DNA of 64,000 nucleotides, taken from contig NC_081414.1 in assembly GCF_030272615.1 (NCBI RefSeq), forward strand, positions 2,295,501-2,359,500. Direction: 5' to 3'. The position numbers and the translations under genes are program-made. Within the stretch, counting starts at the first letter, position 1. Each line of letters opens with the position of its first letter. Below, piece by piece: positions 32,709 to 45,172 of this stretch. This DNA comes from Cryptomeria japonica. Lineage: Eukaryota; Streptophyta; Pinopsida; Cupressales; Cupressaceae. The notes below the pieces were generated by a model. The model searched no databases, was not told the DNA's origin, and saw nothing but the letters and a program-made list of their open reading frames with translations.

Positions 32709-35700
32709 ATGGTCATGGACTTAAAAACACCTTTGTTAGTAAACCCAAATGAAACGCACACTATTACTTCCTATGCAAATGCCAGTCTGCTCAGTCTGCT
32801 CACGTTCAGCTGGCTCAACTCTCTGCTTAAACATGGAAACAAGACATGTTTAAAGCTTGATCATGTGCCTTCTCTATTCGGCAAGGACACTGCTTTGCAC
32901 TCAGATCTTACATTCCAATCCAACCTGAGTAAGCTTAGGGCAAACAGTCCATTATGCAGCACAGGGCTGGCAAAAGCTATATTCTTATCTATTTGGGAAG
33001 AATGGTCTGTGAATGCACTGTTTGCATTGGCTTATACCATTTCAACTTTTGTGGGTCCTTACCTGATAAGCCCATTAATGGAGTATTTGGAAGGAAAACA
33101 AGAACAAGTGTTTGGGTACGGGGGTGGATATATGCTTGCCTCTGTTTTCATTGGGACAAAGGTGATAGAATCATTTACAAGGCCATATTGGTTCTTTGGA
33201 TCCCATAGGCTTAGCTTATAGATCAGATCAGCCCTGACAGCTGCCATATATAAGAAAGGTCTCAGGCTTTCATATGCAGCCAGGCAAAGACATTCTAGTG
33301 GAGAAATTATCAATTATGCAAGCACAGATGTCCACACTGTTGGAGACTTCGCTTGGTTTTGGCATGATATTTGTTTGTTGCCACTACAAATTCTGCTTGC
33401 TCTTTTCATTTTGTACCGAAATCTAGGGATAGCGTCACTAGCAGGTGAGGGTTTTTTTATGAGCTATTTATTTTCCATTGTGTAATTTTCCCATAATTTT
33501 CGGAATTAAACTTTGCATAATTTTGCATTCCTTCAAACTCAAACATCAGTTTGCCATGTTTAAAGATAATAAATCCGACACCATTCTATGCTCATTGCTA
33601 ACTAAAGGTTTTCCATCCCTTGAATTTTACTCTGTTTACAGGCCTGGCAGCAACAATTGCCTTGGCACTTGCAAACCAGCCTTTTGCGGGATTGCAAAAG
33701 AAATTCCAATATAAGATAATGGAAGCCAAGGATGAGAGGATGAAGATCACTTCGGAGGCATTGAGGACTATGCAAATATTAAAACTTTATGCTTGGGAAA
33801 CTAAATACATGCAGAGGTTACTGGATATGAGGAAAAATGAATGTGGATGGCTGTGGAAGTATTTATACGCTAGAGCTATTGTTAAATGTGTTTTCTGGGT
33901 AACTCCAATTCTTCTTTCGGCTGCGACATTTTGCATTTGTGTATTCGTAGGAGTAAATTTAACCACTGGAAAAGTCCTTACCACATTAGCAACTTTAAAA
34001 GTCCTTCAAGGTCCAATACAACTTCTTCCAGATTTAGTTTCTGCACTAGCTAAGACTAAAGTATCTCTCGACAGAATTGCCAACTTTCTGGAGATGGAAG
34101 AGCTTCAATGTACTGCAGTAGAAAGGACAGAAATGAGGCCAAGCGGAGCAATAATTGACATTGAAGGTGGAGAATTCAGTTGGGATCCTTTCTCGCCCCC
34201 ATCTAATTTATCAGTAATTAGGTTGCAGGTGAAAGCTGGGATGAAAGTTGCGATCTGCGGACCAGTTGGTTCAGGTAAGTCAAACATTCTGTCATGTATT
34301 CTTGGAGAAATGACAAAAATATCTGGGGAAGTTAAGGCGAGAGGCCGCACAGCGTATGTTTCTCAGTCTCCATGGATACAGTCTGCGACAATACAAGAGA
34401 ACATATTGTTTGGGAAGGCAATGAATGAAATGAAATATAAAGAAGTTATCAAAGCTTGTGCATTGGAAAAGGACCTCCAGCTGTTCTCTCAGGAAGACCA
34501 AACTCAGATAGGAGAGAGAGGTATTAACTTGAGTGGTGGACAAAAGCAAAGAATACAGCTCGCTCGTGCTATATACCAAGATGCACATATGTATCTTCTT
34601 GATGACCCTTTCAGTGCTGTTGATGCTGACACTGGAACTCACCTCTTCAAGGTATTAGAAACTTGAATCACACCACAAACATGGAATAAAATGTAAAAGC
34701 TCGTAGCAACTCTATGGCATAAGAAGTCAAGAACATTAATCTAGAATTCAATTCTTTGTTCCAATATACATTTGGGTAAGTGTCCTTCTCCAGGGAATGC
34801 TCCTGAGGTGGAAGTTCTTATAGACAGCAATGCACACAATCGTAGAGCTTTTTGTTTCAATGTACTGAATGGAATTTGTTGATTATAGGAATGCATACAA
34901 GGAATTTTGAGATCAAAGACCATATTATATGTGACTCACCAAGTTGGATTCTTACCTCCTGCAGACCTCATTCTAGTAAGCCCTATCTTGCGTATATAGA
35001 AATGCATGCCTGTTAGTATTTTTTCTTATCTTTTAAAAAAACTGTAAGAAAATTTCTTGATAAATTACATCATATCCCTAAACAGGTAATGCGAGATGGC
35101 ATGGTTACTCAGGCTGGTAAATACAATAATCTTCTCCAAGAAAGCATGGATTTCATTAGAATGGTTGGTTCACATGATCAAGCTTTGGAGGCTGTTAATG
35201 CATTAAAAATCAAATCCAGTTTTAAAAGTAGTGGACATGAGCAAATGAGTGAACATACGAGTAAGAGACAGATAACATCTCAAAACTCTTGCAAGGCAAC
35301 CAGTACCCTGAACATCCAGGATGCAGTACAAGATATAGAAAAGAATAGTAGAGAAAATGGTGCAGAGGATCCCAGACTTAAGAAAGAACAGATTGTGCAG
35401 GATGAAGAGAAACAGCAAGGAAGGGTTAGTTTTCAGATTTACTGTTCCTATCTAACTGCAGTATACAAGGGCCTCCTAGTCATTGTGATATTACTGGCTC
35501 ACGTGTTTTTCCAAATATTGGAAATCTCTAGTAACTATTGGATGGCATCTGAATCTCCCACAAGCATAGATGACAAACAAATCATTGACAGTTCTCTTCT
35601 CATTTTAGTGTATATTTTACTGGCAGTGGGCAGTGTTTTTTGTGCATTGGTGCGCTCTGTAGTTCTGTCAAAAGCTGCTCTTCAGACAGCACAAATGTAT

Positions 35701-36190
35701 TTTGTGAGAATGCTTACTTGTATTTTCCATGCACCAATGGCCTTCTTTGATGCAACTCCTACCCGTCGCATATTAAATCGGGTCAGTTCCGTAGTCCTTT
35801 TAACAGTTTCAATTTTGTTGTTATGTAGTAATACAGAAATAATTCTTTGGATCATTTTATGCATCCCCTATCTGTTGTTTGTACTGTTCATTCCATTGAG
35901 AATATTGTCTGTAGTTTGGCTTCACATAGAAATCAGTTAGGGAATATATAATGCTACAGTGTCAAACACAGAAGTGCAGATTTATTGATTTGTGCTAATC
36001 CAAAGCAGATCATTGGAATTGACAGGTATCCACGGATCAAACCGAAGTGGACAGGACACTTCCTTTCTACTTTGGGAGGCTAGCTTTCTCAGTGATAGAT
36101 TTACTGGGGATAATTACTGTTATGTGTCAAGTTTCATGGAAGGTGTTTGCCATATCCATACTAGTCTTGGCAATTATTGTATGGTACCAG
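32709..36190 (+). pseudogene. ABCC (MRP-type) transporter, truncated five-exon pseudogene
   Basis: Plant ABCC transporters pump glutathione conjugates and other organic anions, mostly across the vacuolar membrane. Five exons fit GT..AG borders and keep phase: 32709-33444, 33642-34651, 34889-34975, 35086-35781 and 36026-36190. Exon 1 has the linker (SLLTFSWLNSLLKHGNK) and the start of the first membrane domain. Exon 2 has the rest of that domain and NBD1: Walker A GPVGSGKSN, the YVSQSPWIQ Q-loop, the LSGGQKQRIQLARA signature and Walker B MYLLDDPFSA. Exon 3 has the H-loop region (ILYVTHQVGF). Exons 4 and 5 hold the regulatory linker and part of the second membrane domain (STDQTEVD). A TAG at 33219-33221 replaces a likely CAG. 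About 898 codons remain. The last membrane helices and all of NBD2 are missing, and no TMD0 is seen. Retroelement DNA follows. Confidence 0.9.
33219..33221 (+). other. In-frame stop in ABCC exon 1
   Basis: TAG interrupts the first membrane domain between RLSL and IRSALTAAIYKKGL. The homologous text resumes at once in the same frame, so this is a nonsense mutation rather than an intron edge. A C-to-T change from CAG is the simplest cause. Confidence 0.85.
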
Positions 36191-37119
36191 GTATGTTTCT
36201 CTTACATATTGTCCAGTTTTCCTCTAGCAAGAAATTTTCTGATTAAGATGAACAACCTTGTCCTCGAGTGTTAAACATATCATTATATGGTGGAATAGAA
36301 AATGGATCAAAAGGATTATCTCATTGTGGATAACTTTTCCATTTATTTGAAACTATGCGCATACCGTTTAATACATCATAGAATCTGGTCTTTTGCACCC
36401 ATGGGCAAGAAAAATAAACCTCCTTTTCAAATACATCCAATTTAGCTATGACATGTTTCCCTATAAATTTTTAAATTCATTATCTTGACCAAGAAATAAA
36501 ATAATTTCCTTGAAATATCGATTTTCATCTCCTGGAAAGGAAATTGCAAATAAGAAAACAATTGTCCTTTAAACTTTCCCACGATTTCTGATCATCCAAG
36601 AGTCTCCTAGAAGTGGGAAGGGGCCTAAAAAATGTGAGATCCTTCTGGTTCTACTACTTTGAAGATTCATCTATTTACATTGCCCAAGCATGTATCATTG
36701 TATAACTATGTCTTCTTCTCGATTTAACAAAACAGAAAAAAGAAACTTACCATAGACAATCTCATCTTAAATGGTGAGAGGTTTTGAGTAGCGACCACCC
36801 AATATTCCTCAAGATCGTGAGCTTATTTTCTAGTAAATATGGGAATACAAGGTCTGCCTCCAATTCTCATAAACGTCTTAAGTTGCATGACAATAGATTG
36901 GTTTTCGATCACTTGCATGACAATAACAAAGACCCATGGATTTGCCTTGCAAAGTTGTAGGTAAACGAATTTGTCAGTTTCTAATATCTATTTATTTGTT
37001 AATTATTCAAAATTCAGAGAAGTAACCAATTGTTTTTATCATTATCACACAAATGCTTTAACAGCAAAAATCCCTTCCATGCTGTCTTGTTAGAGAGGGG
37101 AATAAATTTAGAAATTAGT
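36191..37119. other. Degraded sequence after ABCC exon 5, no exon seen
   Basis: Begins as the intron after exon 5 (GTATGTTTCTC). The next expected exon, rich in the 'YYI.SARELARL' text of the family, was not found on either strand. The rest is AT-rich with no recognisable element. Confidence 0.5.
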
Positions 37120-37365
37120 CACATCTGGATCAAAGATGGACTGATCTTAAAAGGGACTAATAGCAAGCACTTCAACAGCAACATTGTATCAGGTCAGGTT
37201 GTGAGACCCAAGCATTTTAAGGAGTGGCTTTGGGGTGTTGGAAATAAGCTACACTTGAACCAAAAATGGATTGGTTCTAAAAGGACTAGTAGCTCAGTGG
37301 TAAAGCACTCCAACAACAAATAGAACATCTTAAGTTTGAGTCTTAGTTGTTCCATGAAAAACTCA
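37120..37365 (+). repeat. Dimeric tRNA-like SINE candidate
   Basis: Two related segments, about 37123-37215 and 37248-37365, each begin 'gga(c/t)tg.tct.aaaagg.acta' and carry tRNA promoter-like boxes. The second has TAGCTCAGTGGTAAAGC (A box) and AGTTTGAGTCTTAG (weak B box). The first has GGTTGTGAGACCC (B box). No cloverleaf folds cleanly, so it is not a working tRNA. A SINE head or tRNA pseudogene pair is the best reading. Confidence 0.4.
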
Positions 37366-37417
37366 ACAAAAAGATCTTGTGTGTTACTATTTACAAAGAT
37401 TTCCCCATAGATCATCA

Positions 37418-37480
37418 GTTTAAAGCTTGATCATGTGCCTTCTCTATTCAGCAAGGACACTGCTTTGCACTCAGATCTTA
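37418..37480 (+). repeat. 63-bp stray copy of ABCC exon 1
   Basis: Matches 32848-32910 over 63 bases with one mismatch (G to A at a CpG). It begins GTTTAAAGCTTGATCATGTG. Neither neighbouring exon text nor intron came with it. Confidence 0.95.
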
Positions 37481-37559
37481 AATTTGAGAGGTCCGTTTTG
37501 TGGAGTTGCATTACGCAATAATATAAAAGCCAAACTTAGATCCTCTTTTTCTTTTGTGT

Positions 37560-38166
37560 CTGTGTTTCATAGAATGATTTTTTCTCTTCGTTACAAGCTT
37601 TGAGAAAATGCCACATCAAAATGTTCATTTTGGGTTGAATACCAACATAAGGGTAGAAGTTGATGAAGGAAGTACTTGAGAAATCTTTAAATCAAGAAAG
37701 GAACATTCAAATCCTTGTAGCAACAAGATAGAACTTTAACAAGAATCGTTCATTCAAAAGGAAGCATGAATTCAAGGAGAACTCAAACTTCAACAAGTAT
37801 CAAGAGTTTAATAAATCTAGAAGGAGGCCACATCCTAATCAAATCAAAGGGATAAATACAATAATAATAGGAGGAATTATGATGGAAATGATCAACAAAT
37901 AGGATAACTTATTGACCAAGGTTTGATGAAGCAAGGAAGGATCCTCCTACAAATCGGGAAAATAATGATAGAGCTATTTAGAGTTTTGGAAAGACGCCAA
38001 TACCAATTGCACAACAAAGAGGTTTATCAATGCAAACTATAATGAAATCAATATGATGCTACATGGAAAGACATGAATGAGATACAATAGATGTTTTCAA
38101 TAAAATCCTTAAAATATTATATTAAATAGGTGCATCGGGACGATGCACAATTCAAGGGGGGGAGGA
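37560..38166 (+). pseudogene. Ty3/gypsy gag scrap joined to the pol tail and polypurine tract
   Basis: From about 37690 the frame reads a basic, Asn/Arg-rich segment (KNRSFKRKHEFKENSN, KSRRRPHPNQ) like the C-terminus of a gypsy gag. Just before the LTR another frame reads HRDDAQFKGGR, a common tail of plant gypsy polyproteins, and AAGGGGGGGAGGA (38154-38166), the polypurine tract. Protease, RT, RNase H and integrase between them are gone. The part is therefore an internally deleted gypsy 3' end, and its 5' LTR is absent. Confidence 0.5.
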
Positions 38167-38199
38167 TGTCATAACCCTCTTTTTGGACCTTGATATGAC

Positions 38200-38238
<39 letters not shown>
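38200..38238. repeat. (TTA)n microsatellite
   Basis: Thirteen uninterrupted trinucleotide units, about 30 bases inside the start of the 4.27-kb LTR. Confidence 0.95.
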
Positions 38239-38239
<1 letters not shown>

Positions 38240-38788
38240 AATATTAATTTTATGGGTAATGTTAGAAAGAAAAGATAAATTGAAATGAGGTTGGAGTTTT
38301 TAAATAAAAAGGAATTTAAGTGGTGACACACACATGAAGTCATAATTTATTTGAAAATTGCTTATTTTATCAATATCCTAATTGAGCACATGGTGTAGCA
38401 AAAATAAGAAGATTCTAGAAAAGAAATTTCAAATTCAAAATATTAAGGAATAAATATTATATTTAGCAAACATATGACATGGGAGTTACAAATTAATTCT
38501 ATGACAAGAATATTTCTATTCATGGAAATTTTATGACAAGGGAGTTACAAAAATAATTCTTGATAAAATGGAAGAAATAAATAAATTGACAACAAGGGAG
38601 TTACAATATTATTTCTAGCATATTCTCTTACAAATATTAATTGAAGAATCTCCTTATTTTGGAAAATTATTTTTATGGATGGTGAAAGTTATTTACATCT
38701 TCAAAATCTATAAATTAGGAGGATGTTGGGTGTATTTTGTAGACTCCTTTTGGAGAGATTTTTATGGAGTTTCATTATTATGAATAGT

Positions 38789-38940
38789 TATAGTTTAGAA
38801 GTTTTGTGAGCATCGAATACAGGTTAAATATTGGAAGTAGATATTGGAATACAGGTTAAATATTGGAAGTAGACTATATATTGGAAGTAGATATATAGTT
38901 TAGAAGTTTTGTGAGCATGGAATACAGGTTAAAAAAGAAC
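38789..38940. repeat. Local duplication in the LTR
   Basis: 'agtttagaagttttgtgagc' occurs twice and 'gaatacaggttaaatattgg' occurs in several copies, giving a small nested duplication in the LTR. Confidence 0.8.
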
Positions 38941-41900
38941 TCCCTGAATAAAATTGTCAATATATTTTTTTGTAGAATTTTCTTTCAACATTAAATTTCA
39001 ACATATTTCTCTGTAATAATTTTCTTTAACATTTGTGGATACGTTTCTCTTTAGAAATAGGGCTTTCAAAAAGTAATGACTATTTAGAAACTTTATATTT
39101 TGGTTTTTAAATTTATTTATTTATTTTCAGATTATCCAGTTGCTTGATTTTTGCATGAAAGTAATTACATCATCTTTGAACACAAATTAAATTATATCCA
39201 AACAATTGAAGACATTTTTAGTAGCCTTTTTCAGAGTTATAGAAACCTTCATTACTAAGTAAATTAAATTTAATAGTTAAATTTAGATTCGATATGAGTA
39301 ACTATTAAGTAAGTAAATTAAATGGTGTAAACCAATTTATTCATTTAGAATTAGCTCAGCATGAGTAAATAAGTATTTAAATATTGTGTCACATTTAAGA
39401 TATCAGTTTTAGTTAAATTTTACTATAATTGTATTAGTTTGATAAAAAATTTAGATGATATTATCAATGATTTTTACTTATAATTTGTTTATTTGTATTA
39501 TTAAAATCAATTTGAAAATTGGGTAATTTTCTCTTAAGAAAAAAACAAACAAACTTATTATTGGAATTAATTTATAACTTGGGGAATTATAAATGTTTTT
39601 TTTCTTAATAGTTGAAACTTATATTAGTAGAATGCATTTATTAATTAAAATGGGTTTTGCTTTAAAATGTTTTCCTTAGTGGATGAGAAAATTGATTATT
39701 AATTATATTAAGTGGTAATTAATCTTTTAAGAGAATTTTAATGAACCTGGCTCATGCCAAAGGGTCACCGATTAGGGTTCTATTGATGAGAATTTAAGTT
39801 GCAAATTTTGACCTCCCCTTCATGATGGAAAAGAAAACCCCTCTGGGGTTTTGAAAGGATAAATATTGTATAAGGCAAAGAGTCAATTAACACATTTGGC
39901 ATTTCATTAGATAATCAAACATTAAGAAACCTACTATCTAAAATTAATCTTTCTTAGGATGTAGATATAACAGTTAAATCTTCTTATTAAATAGATTAGT
40001 TTGTCTTAGGAAAACAAAAGATAGGAAAATGATACTTCATCAATGATACACTTATTCTATAGTACCAGTTCTTTTTCATCAAGTATCACTATTTATTCTC
40101 AATTAATAATAAATGGAAATACCCTTTTGTATACTTCAAAAATTACTGCAGGTGTTAAGGATTAAAAGATTTTACCTCCCAAGTAAATTTGTGTTTAGTT
40201 ACACACTTTTTGTATTTCAAGAAATATGAAGTAATGTTTAGCTAAAGTTTCCTCAATTCAAGAAGTTGGATATATTTGTTTTTGCAAGGTTAAAACTCAC
40301 GATATAGAGTATACAAGACATTTGAGAATAATCAATCTATGAATAGTTAAAGATATATAAGAGTAGTAAAGGCGAAGTTACATTTATGTCGCAAAGTATT
40401 TAGTATGGATGAATTTAATTAGCATTTAAATTTGGAGATAAGTCGCAAGATATAATCTATTTTGTAAGAATATTAGTATTTATTCGTGTTAACAATCTCC
40501 TTAATCTTGTTGAATCAAGGGAATTAAATTTGTACATCAGACTCATCTAAATAGTTAAGATTTAATGGGTTATTAGCATTTTTATTTTATTATAAATTAT
40601 TAATTTCTATTGCAATCATCGTCAAATTTAAGTTAAATATTGATCAAAATTGTCTAATTCCTTGGTTCCCTTAATCAATTGTTTATTCAAATAAACAAAT
40701 CAATATTTGATTTTAATTTGTCCTGATTTTAGAAATTGAACATTTGTTAATCTTTAATGTAAGTTACATTTTTTGCAAGTTACACAAGTTACGCATTTAT
40801 TGTACTATGCATGTTACTTATTTATTATTATCATGCAAGTTATTTTCAGGAAGTTAGATATAATGGTCCTCACAATTTGAATATTAATCTTCTAGTAGGA
40901 AATGGGTTGGCATTTTCAAGAGGCTCCTCATTTCATAGAATTTGTTTGTTTTCAAGTCTTTGCAATAATGATCTCAATTTTAGGTTGCACTATGATAATG
41001 TTTATTTAAGTTTTCAATAGTATAATAGTTTCATTCCATAGTGTTACTTAAGCTTAATAAGCACTTAGATAGATAACTAAACAAGAGGTGATGGAAACAA
41101 AAACCTAGCAGCGTTCGGTATCTATGGTGCCTCTAGGTCATGCTTACAGGTAATGTCGTCATATTGAACTACTGCACTTAACGCCTAATAAAGATGCAAC
41201 AACGACGTCTATAGCATCATCCCTATAAATCGTCGAGGAGTAATAAGGGTCGTATGGAAGTTAAAATCCAAGGGACGGGTAATCCCCCTTGGATCGATAA
41301 TCTAAAAAGATTAATTTTTAAATGAATTTACATCCGATCAGTTGAACTTTAGATAACCCCATTAGGGTTTGGATGTGTGTGAAGATCTTGAAAATTTATT
41401 TTATCTTGATGATTTCAGCGGATGATAACAGATTAAGGGTGACTTATTTAATAGGAAATAGGGATAGGAAATAGGGCTTAGTTGTTTTAGGCCACAAGAA
41501 AAAGGCCATCTTGAGTCTTTTTGCTATAAGAGCTACCATCGTGGGTAGCAACCGCAGAGAAACTGTCTGGGACATTGACCCTAGAAAGGGTTGCATACCC
41601 ACCAAACAATTTACATTAAACTATAGTTAGAAATGAGAACTACATACTTTACGCCTTGATCCCGTGCTGAAACGGGTATGTAGGCAGTCTAGGGATGGAG
41701 TTGTCCCTTATACCCAGGCGTTCGGGGATGGGGATTAGAATTTGATTTTTGGTGAGTAGGTTGTTCTTGAAGCTCCTTGGTCTTTTAATCAAATGGTACA
41801 AATACTAATTGAAAGGTTCAAATTAATTCAATGCATACTCAGAAGGAATCTTGTATGGATTTGCTTGACTTCTTGAGGCTTTAGGATGAATTCCGAGGCA

Positions 41901-42049
41901 GAACTCAAGCTTGTTTATGTAATTATTTTTATACTCCTAAGGACGGCAACCTCGGTGCACTCCTAGTAGGGGAGTGTAGTCTTTAGAGAGTGGCTCAGGA
42001 CCCGAATGGTCCCGATGAGCCTAAAGTCTCTAGCCAGAGCATATCCTAT

Positions 42050-42330
42050 TCTTATGAATAGATGCCTACCCTGTTTGGGTAGATGCCTATCCCGGATTGG
42101 ATAGATGAAACCTCTTGTCTCATATGGATAGATGCCTAACTTGTATGGTTAGATTCCTAACCCATATGGTTAGATGCCTAGTCCCGTATGGATAGATGCC
42201 TAACCCGTATGGTTAGATACCTAACCCATATGGTTAGATGCCTAGTCCCGTATGGATAGAAGCCTAACCCGTATGTTTAGATGCCCATCCCAGTTGGATG
42301 GATGCCTATCTTGTTTTGATAGATGTACTT
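42050..42330. repeat. 20-bp palindromic minisatellite, LTR copy 1
   Basis: About 12 units of the type GATGCCTAACCCGTATGGTTA. The core TAACC..GGTTA (or ATCCC..GGATA) of each unit is self-complementary, and compensating variants keep the pairing. The other LTR has about 8 units at 60500-60665. Confidence 0.9.
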
Positions 42331-42435
42331 GAGTATGTGATTGAGTCAAACATAATAGAATAAGTAAGAATAATTAATCATCATCTAAAGAAAAAATCAG
42401 TTGAGCTTTTGGATTAAGTTAAGTGGGTTATTACA

Positions 42436-44109
42436 CATTCTTTATATAACACTTTAAAATCTAAGGATAACTTTTCTCTACTAATACCATACTTTCCAAG
42501 TTTACTACTATGCAGAACTTGACACATTCTCCACTAGTCACATCCATGTTAGATAGTTCATGAGGGGGAAAGAAATTAAAAAAAAAGGAAATAAGGGTCA
42601 TGATAGATACCAACCTAACTAAGGGACACCAAAACCTATTTATGAGACTAGATCTTTGATATAGAATAAGGGCCAACACATTAATTCATAGAAATGTGTA
42701 ATGTTGAAAATTGTGTACTTGCACAATTTCATGCTATATTTTGAACTTTCTATAGTATCCATTTTTATAATATATTTTTAATATTTTCACACCCCATATT
42801 TTTCCCATATTTGAATATCATAATTTTGATTTTATTTATTGGGAATGCAACAAAAGGGGAAGGATTAAAATCAAGGTGCACTTGTTCTAAACCCTCTCAT
42901 TTCCATTCTAAAATTGGTCAAAAAAAAATTCATTCGTCATAAAATCACTTTCTTTAGATCAACTTGATTGGGTGTGTCTTCCACATATTGAAAATGTGAT
43001 TAAAATTAACCTTTCACATTTGGATTTGGACTTAAAATAAAATGTCTTTTCATCGCCAAGATCAGTTATGTATGATCTCCTCTTGGAACCCGACAGTAAC
43101 CTTGAGTGGTTAGAAATAAGTGATCTTGTTTTTATTTTTAGGAGGCCTACCTAAAGAAGTGATCACTCTAGGGGACAACCCCAACTCCTGTGTTTTTTGA
43201 TGGAGTATAAATAGCAAGGAAAAATCAAAAGACACACCTCTTGGAAGTTAAATATTGCCAATTTTGGGCTAAGCCTCTAAGAACTTTATACCTTAGAGAA
43301 GTGAAGGTGGAGAGTGGGTTACCCTCTCTTCTTGATTGTTTGATAATATTTATCTTTCATTTCATGGATTTAGGCCTCACGTACCCTTGTGATATATAGA
43401 GGATACCCCCAGTTGAGCTTGTCAAACCTATAGTTGAACTTTTTGGCCATCATTTTTTGTGTATACAAGGATTGATACTCCCACTTGAGTAGGTTGGTTG
43501 GTGTGTCTTATGTGCTTGAATGTTTAGACCACCTTCCCTACTTGAAACCAAAATGGGACACATCATCCAAATTGAGCCTAGATTTTTGTCTTTTGCATTT
43601 TTTTCTTGTGTGTTTTCATATTTAATGAAAAATCCAAAAAAAATCATAAAAACCAAAAATCCATAAAATTAAAAACCAAAAATATTTAAACAATCATCAT
43701 GGATTGGCATTACATAATTCGTAGGGAAGGTGAAGAATATATCTCTCTTCTTCCACCACAAACAAAGATATTAGCTCAAGAATTAAGGATCTTAAAACAA
43801 CAACTTGAAGAGATTGAATTTAGTATAGCCAAAGCCTCCACATCACAACAAAACACCTTCTCCATAGACACATGCATTCCAAACCCAAATTTCAAGGATC
43901 GATATGAAACCATAGTTAAGGAAGTTAAGCATCTAGGAAAAAACCTTAAGTCAAATATACAAACTATATTCCCCCAAAAAACATTCTACCCAATCAACAA
44001 TCCACATGCACACCTAGCACTGTAAACAACCAAGTCAACATCCAAAGGACAACATCAAAACCTATACTTAACTCATGTAAACAAATTACACCTTTGGGAG
44101 AGACAATAG
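42436..44109 (+). mobile_element. Unidentified host unit, part 1
   Basis: Noncoding, AT-rich sequence with a TATA-like TATAAATAGC near 43206, followed by a leader and a short ORF (43699-44025). It looks like the LTR and leader of a retroelement, but no end motif or primer site was fixed. Copia-3 interrupts it at 44110, and it resumes at 51389. Confidence 0.35.
43699..44025 (+). CDS. Hypothetical 108-residue ORF in the host unit
   Basis: It starts MDWHYIIRREGEEYISLLPP, with a heptad-like helical stretch (LAQELRILKQQLEEIEF) that may form a coiled coil. A different frame stays open after its stop, up to the Copia-3 insertion. Pro/Ser/Asn-rich coding-like text appears on the far side at 51405-51686. 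It may be the N-terminus of a longer gag-like protein of the host unit, split by Copia-3. No family is recognised. Confidence 0.35.
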   Translation: MDWHYIIRREGEEYISLLPPQTKILAQELRILKQQLEEIEFSIAKASTSQQNTFSIDTCIPNPNFKDRYETIVKEVKHLGKNLKSNIQTIFPQKTFYPINNPHAHLAL

Positions 44110-45170
44110 TGTTGGTATTTTGGTATGGTTTTGTCATTGATGTCAACACCTACTAAACACTTATCAACTCTGGCACTTTGGAGAATCAACAACATTCACC
44201 GGTAAGCAAGTGACTTATGCACAGTCACCGATATCTAGTACACCGGCAGGATATAATGGTCACCGGCACTTGGAAGGGCATGGAAAACACTTGGTTATGT
44301 CGAAGACATCGTGTGGACACTTTGTCTTGGAGTTTTTTTTATTGGTATATTCGTATTTGCATATTTGTTGTTACCAGCAAATAGGTCTAGGTTACACCGA
44401 TAGGTTTATCTTTTCCAGATCAGCATGGCATGCTATGGACATGACTTATTGTTGTTGTAAATGCATTGAGCCGACACGTTGAATCGGTTATTGCATTGGG
44501 TATTAATTTATTTGTAAAATGATTTTATTGTAATATCTTGTAGAGCCGACCTACTAAAACTGGTCTTAGGGTATAGTATAAATGTAAGATCTTATTTGTA
44601 AGATCGGATGTGGAATGCGAAAAAGGATTGTGTGAAGGTATATGCGAGAATAAGTAGAGCTATACACACAGACATCATTTGAAGGTTGAAGGAGGGTTTT
44701 TGTGAAGACAATCAGAACTATACCGGTACTGAATCCGGCATATGAAGATGCTATTTTGAGTAGTACATTCTTATTGGATTTAACCATCCAATTGTAGTCA
44801 GTGTGACTCCTATTTTGTGATTGAGCATTGAGCTCTAGGTGCTTAGCCTTTCTGCATGTCCAGACCCCATTTGTATACACTTACTATTTGCAGTAGTATC
44901 ATTTGATTGTGGGTAAGGTTTCCCATCGTGGTTTTTCCCCTTACAGGGTTTCCACGTACAAATATTGGTGTTATGTGTTGTGGATGACTTTGTCTTTTTG
45001 TTTCATGCATTAATCCTTGCCGGTATTGCAATTAACTGTTAAAACTATCTACCAACATATTAGACTGGTTTATCGGTATTAAGCATTAAGTTGGTTAAGT
45101 TGTTTTTGGTTTGAATTTGTTTGAAAACTCATTCACCCCACCCCCTCTTAGTTGTCTTTGGGACCTAACA
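44110..45170 (+). repeat. Copia-3 5' LTR
   Basis: Opens TGTTGGTATTTTGGTATGGT and closes CCTAACA, two bases before the primer site. It carries a TATA-like 'gtatagtataaatg' near 44571. The first 34 bases are repeated at 51355-51388. Confidence 0.85.
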
Positions 45171-45172
45171 AT

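Larger units (their letters stand above)
38167..42435 (+). repeat. Gypsy 3' LTR, about 4.27 kb
   Basis: It starts TGTCATAACCC right after a polypurine tract and ends GGGTTATTACA at 42435. The ends form an imperfect terminal inversion, the same as the solo LTR at 53723-60752. The last 1.34 kb (from about 41096) aligns well with 59595-60752 of that LTR: 'cctagcagcgttcggtat', 'gttgaactactgcactta', 'aactgtctgggacattgacc'. The middle parts are more diverged. It contains a (TTA)13 run at 38200-38238 and a palindromic minisatellite at 42050-42330. The length is well above typical LTRs. Confidence 0.7.

Noticed and set aside
37270-37365. A functional tRNA gene
   Set aside because: An A-box-like string is present, but the acceptor and anticodon stems do not pair.
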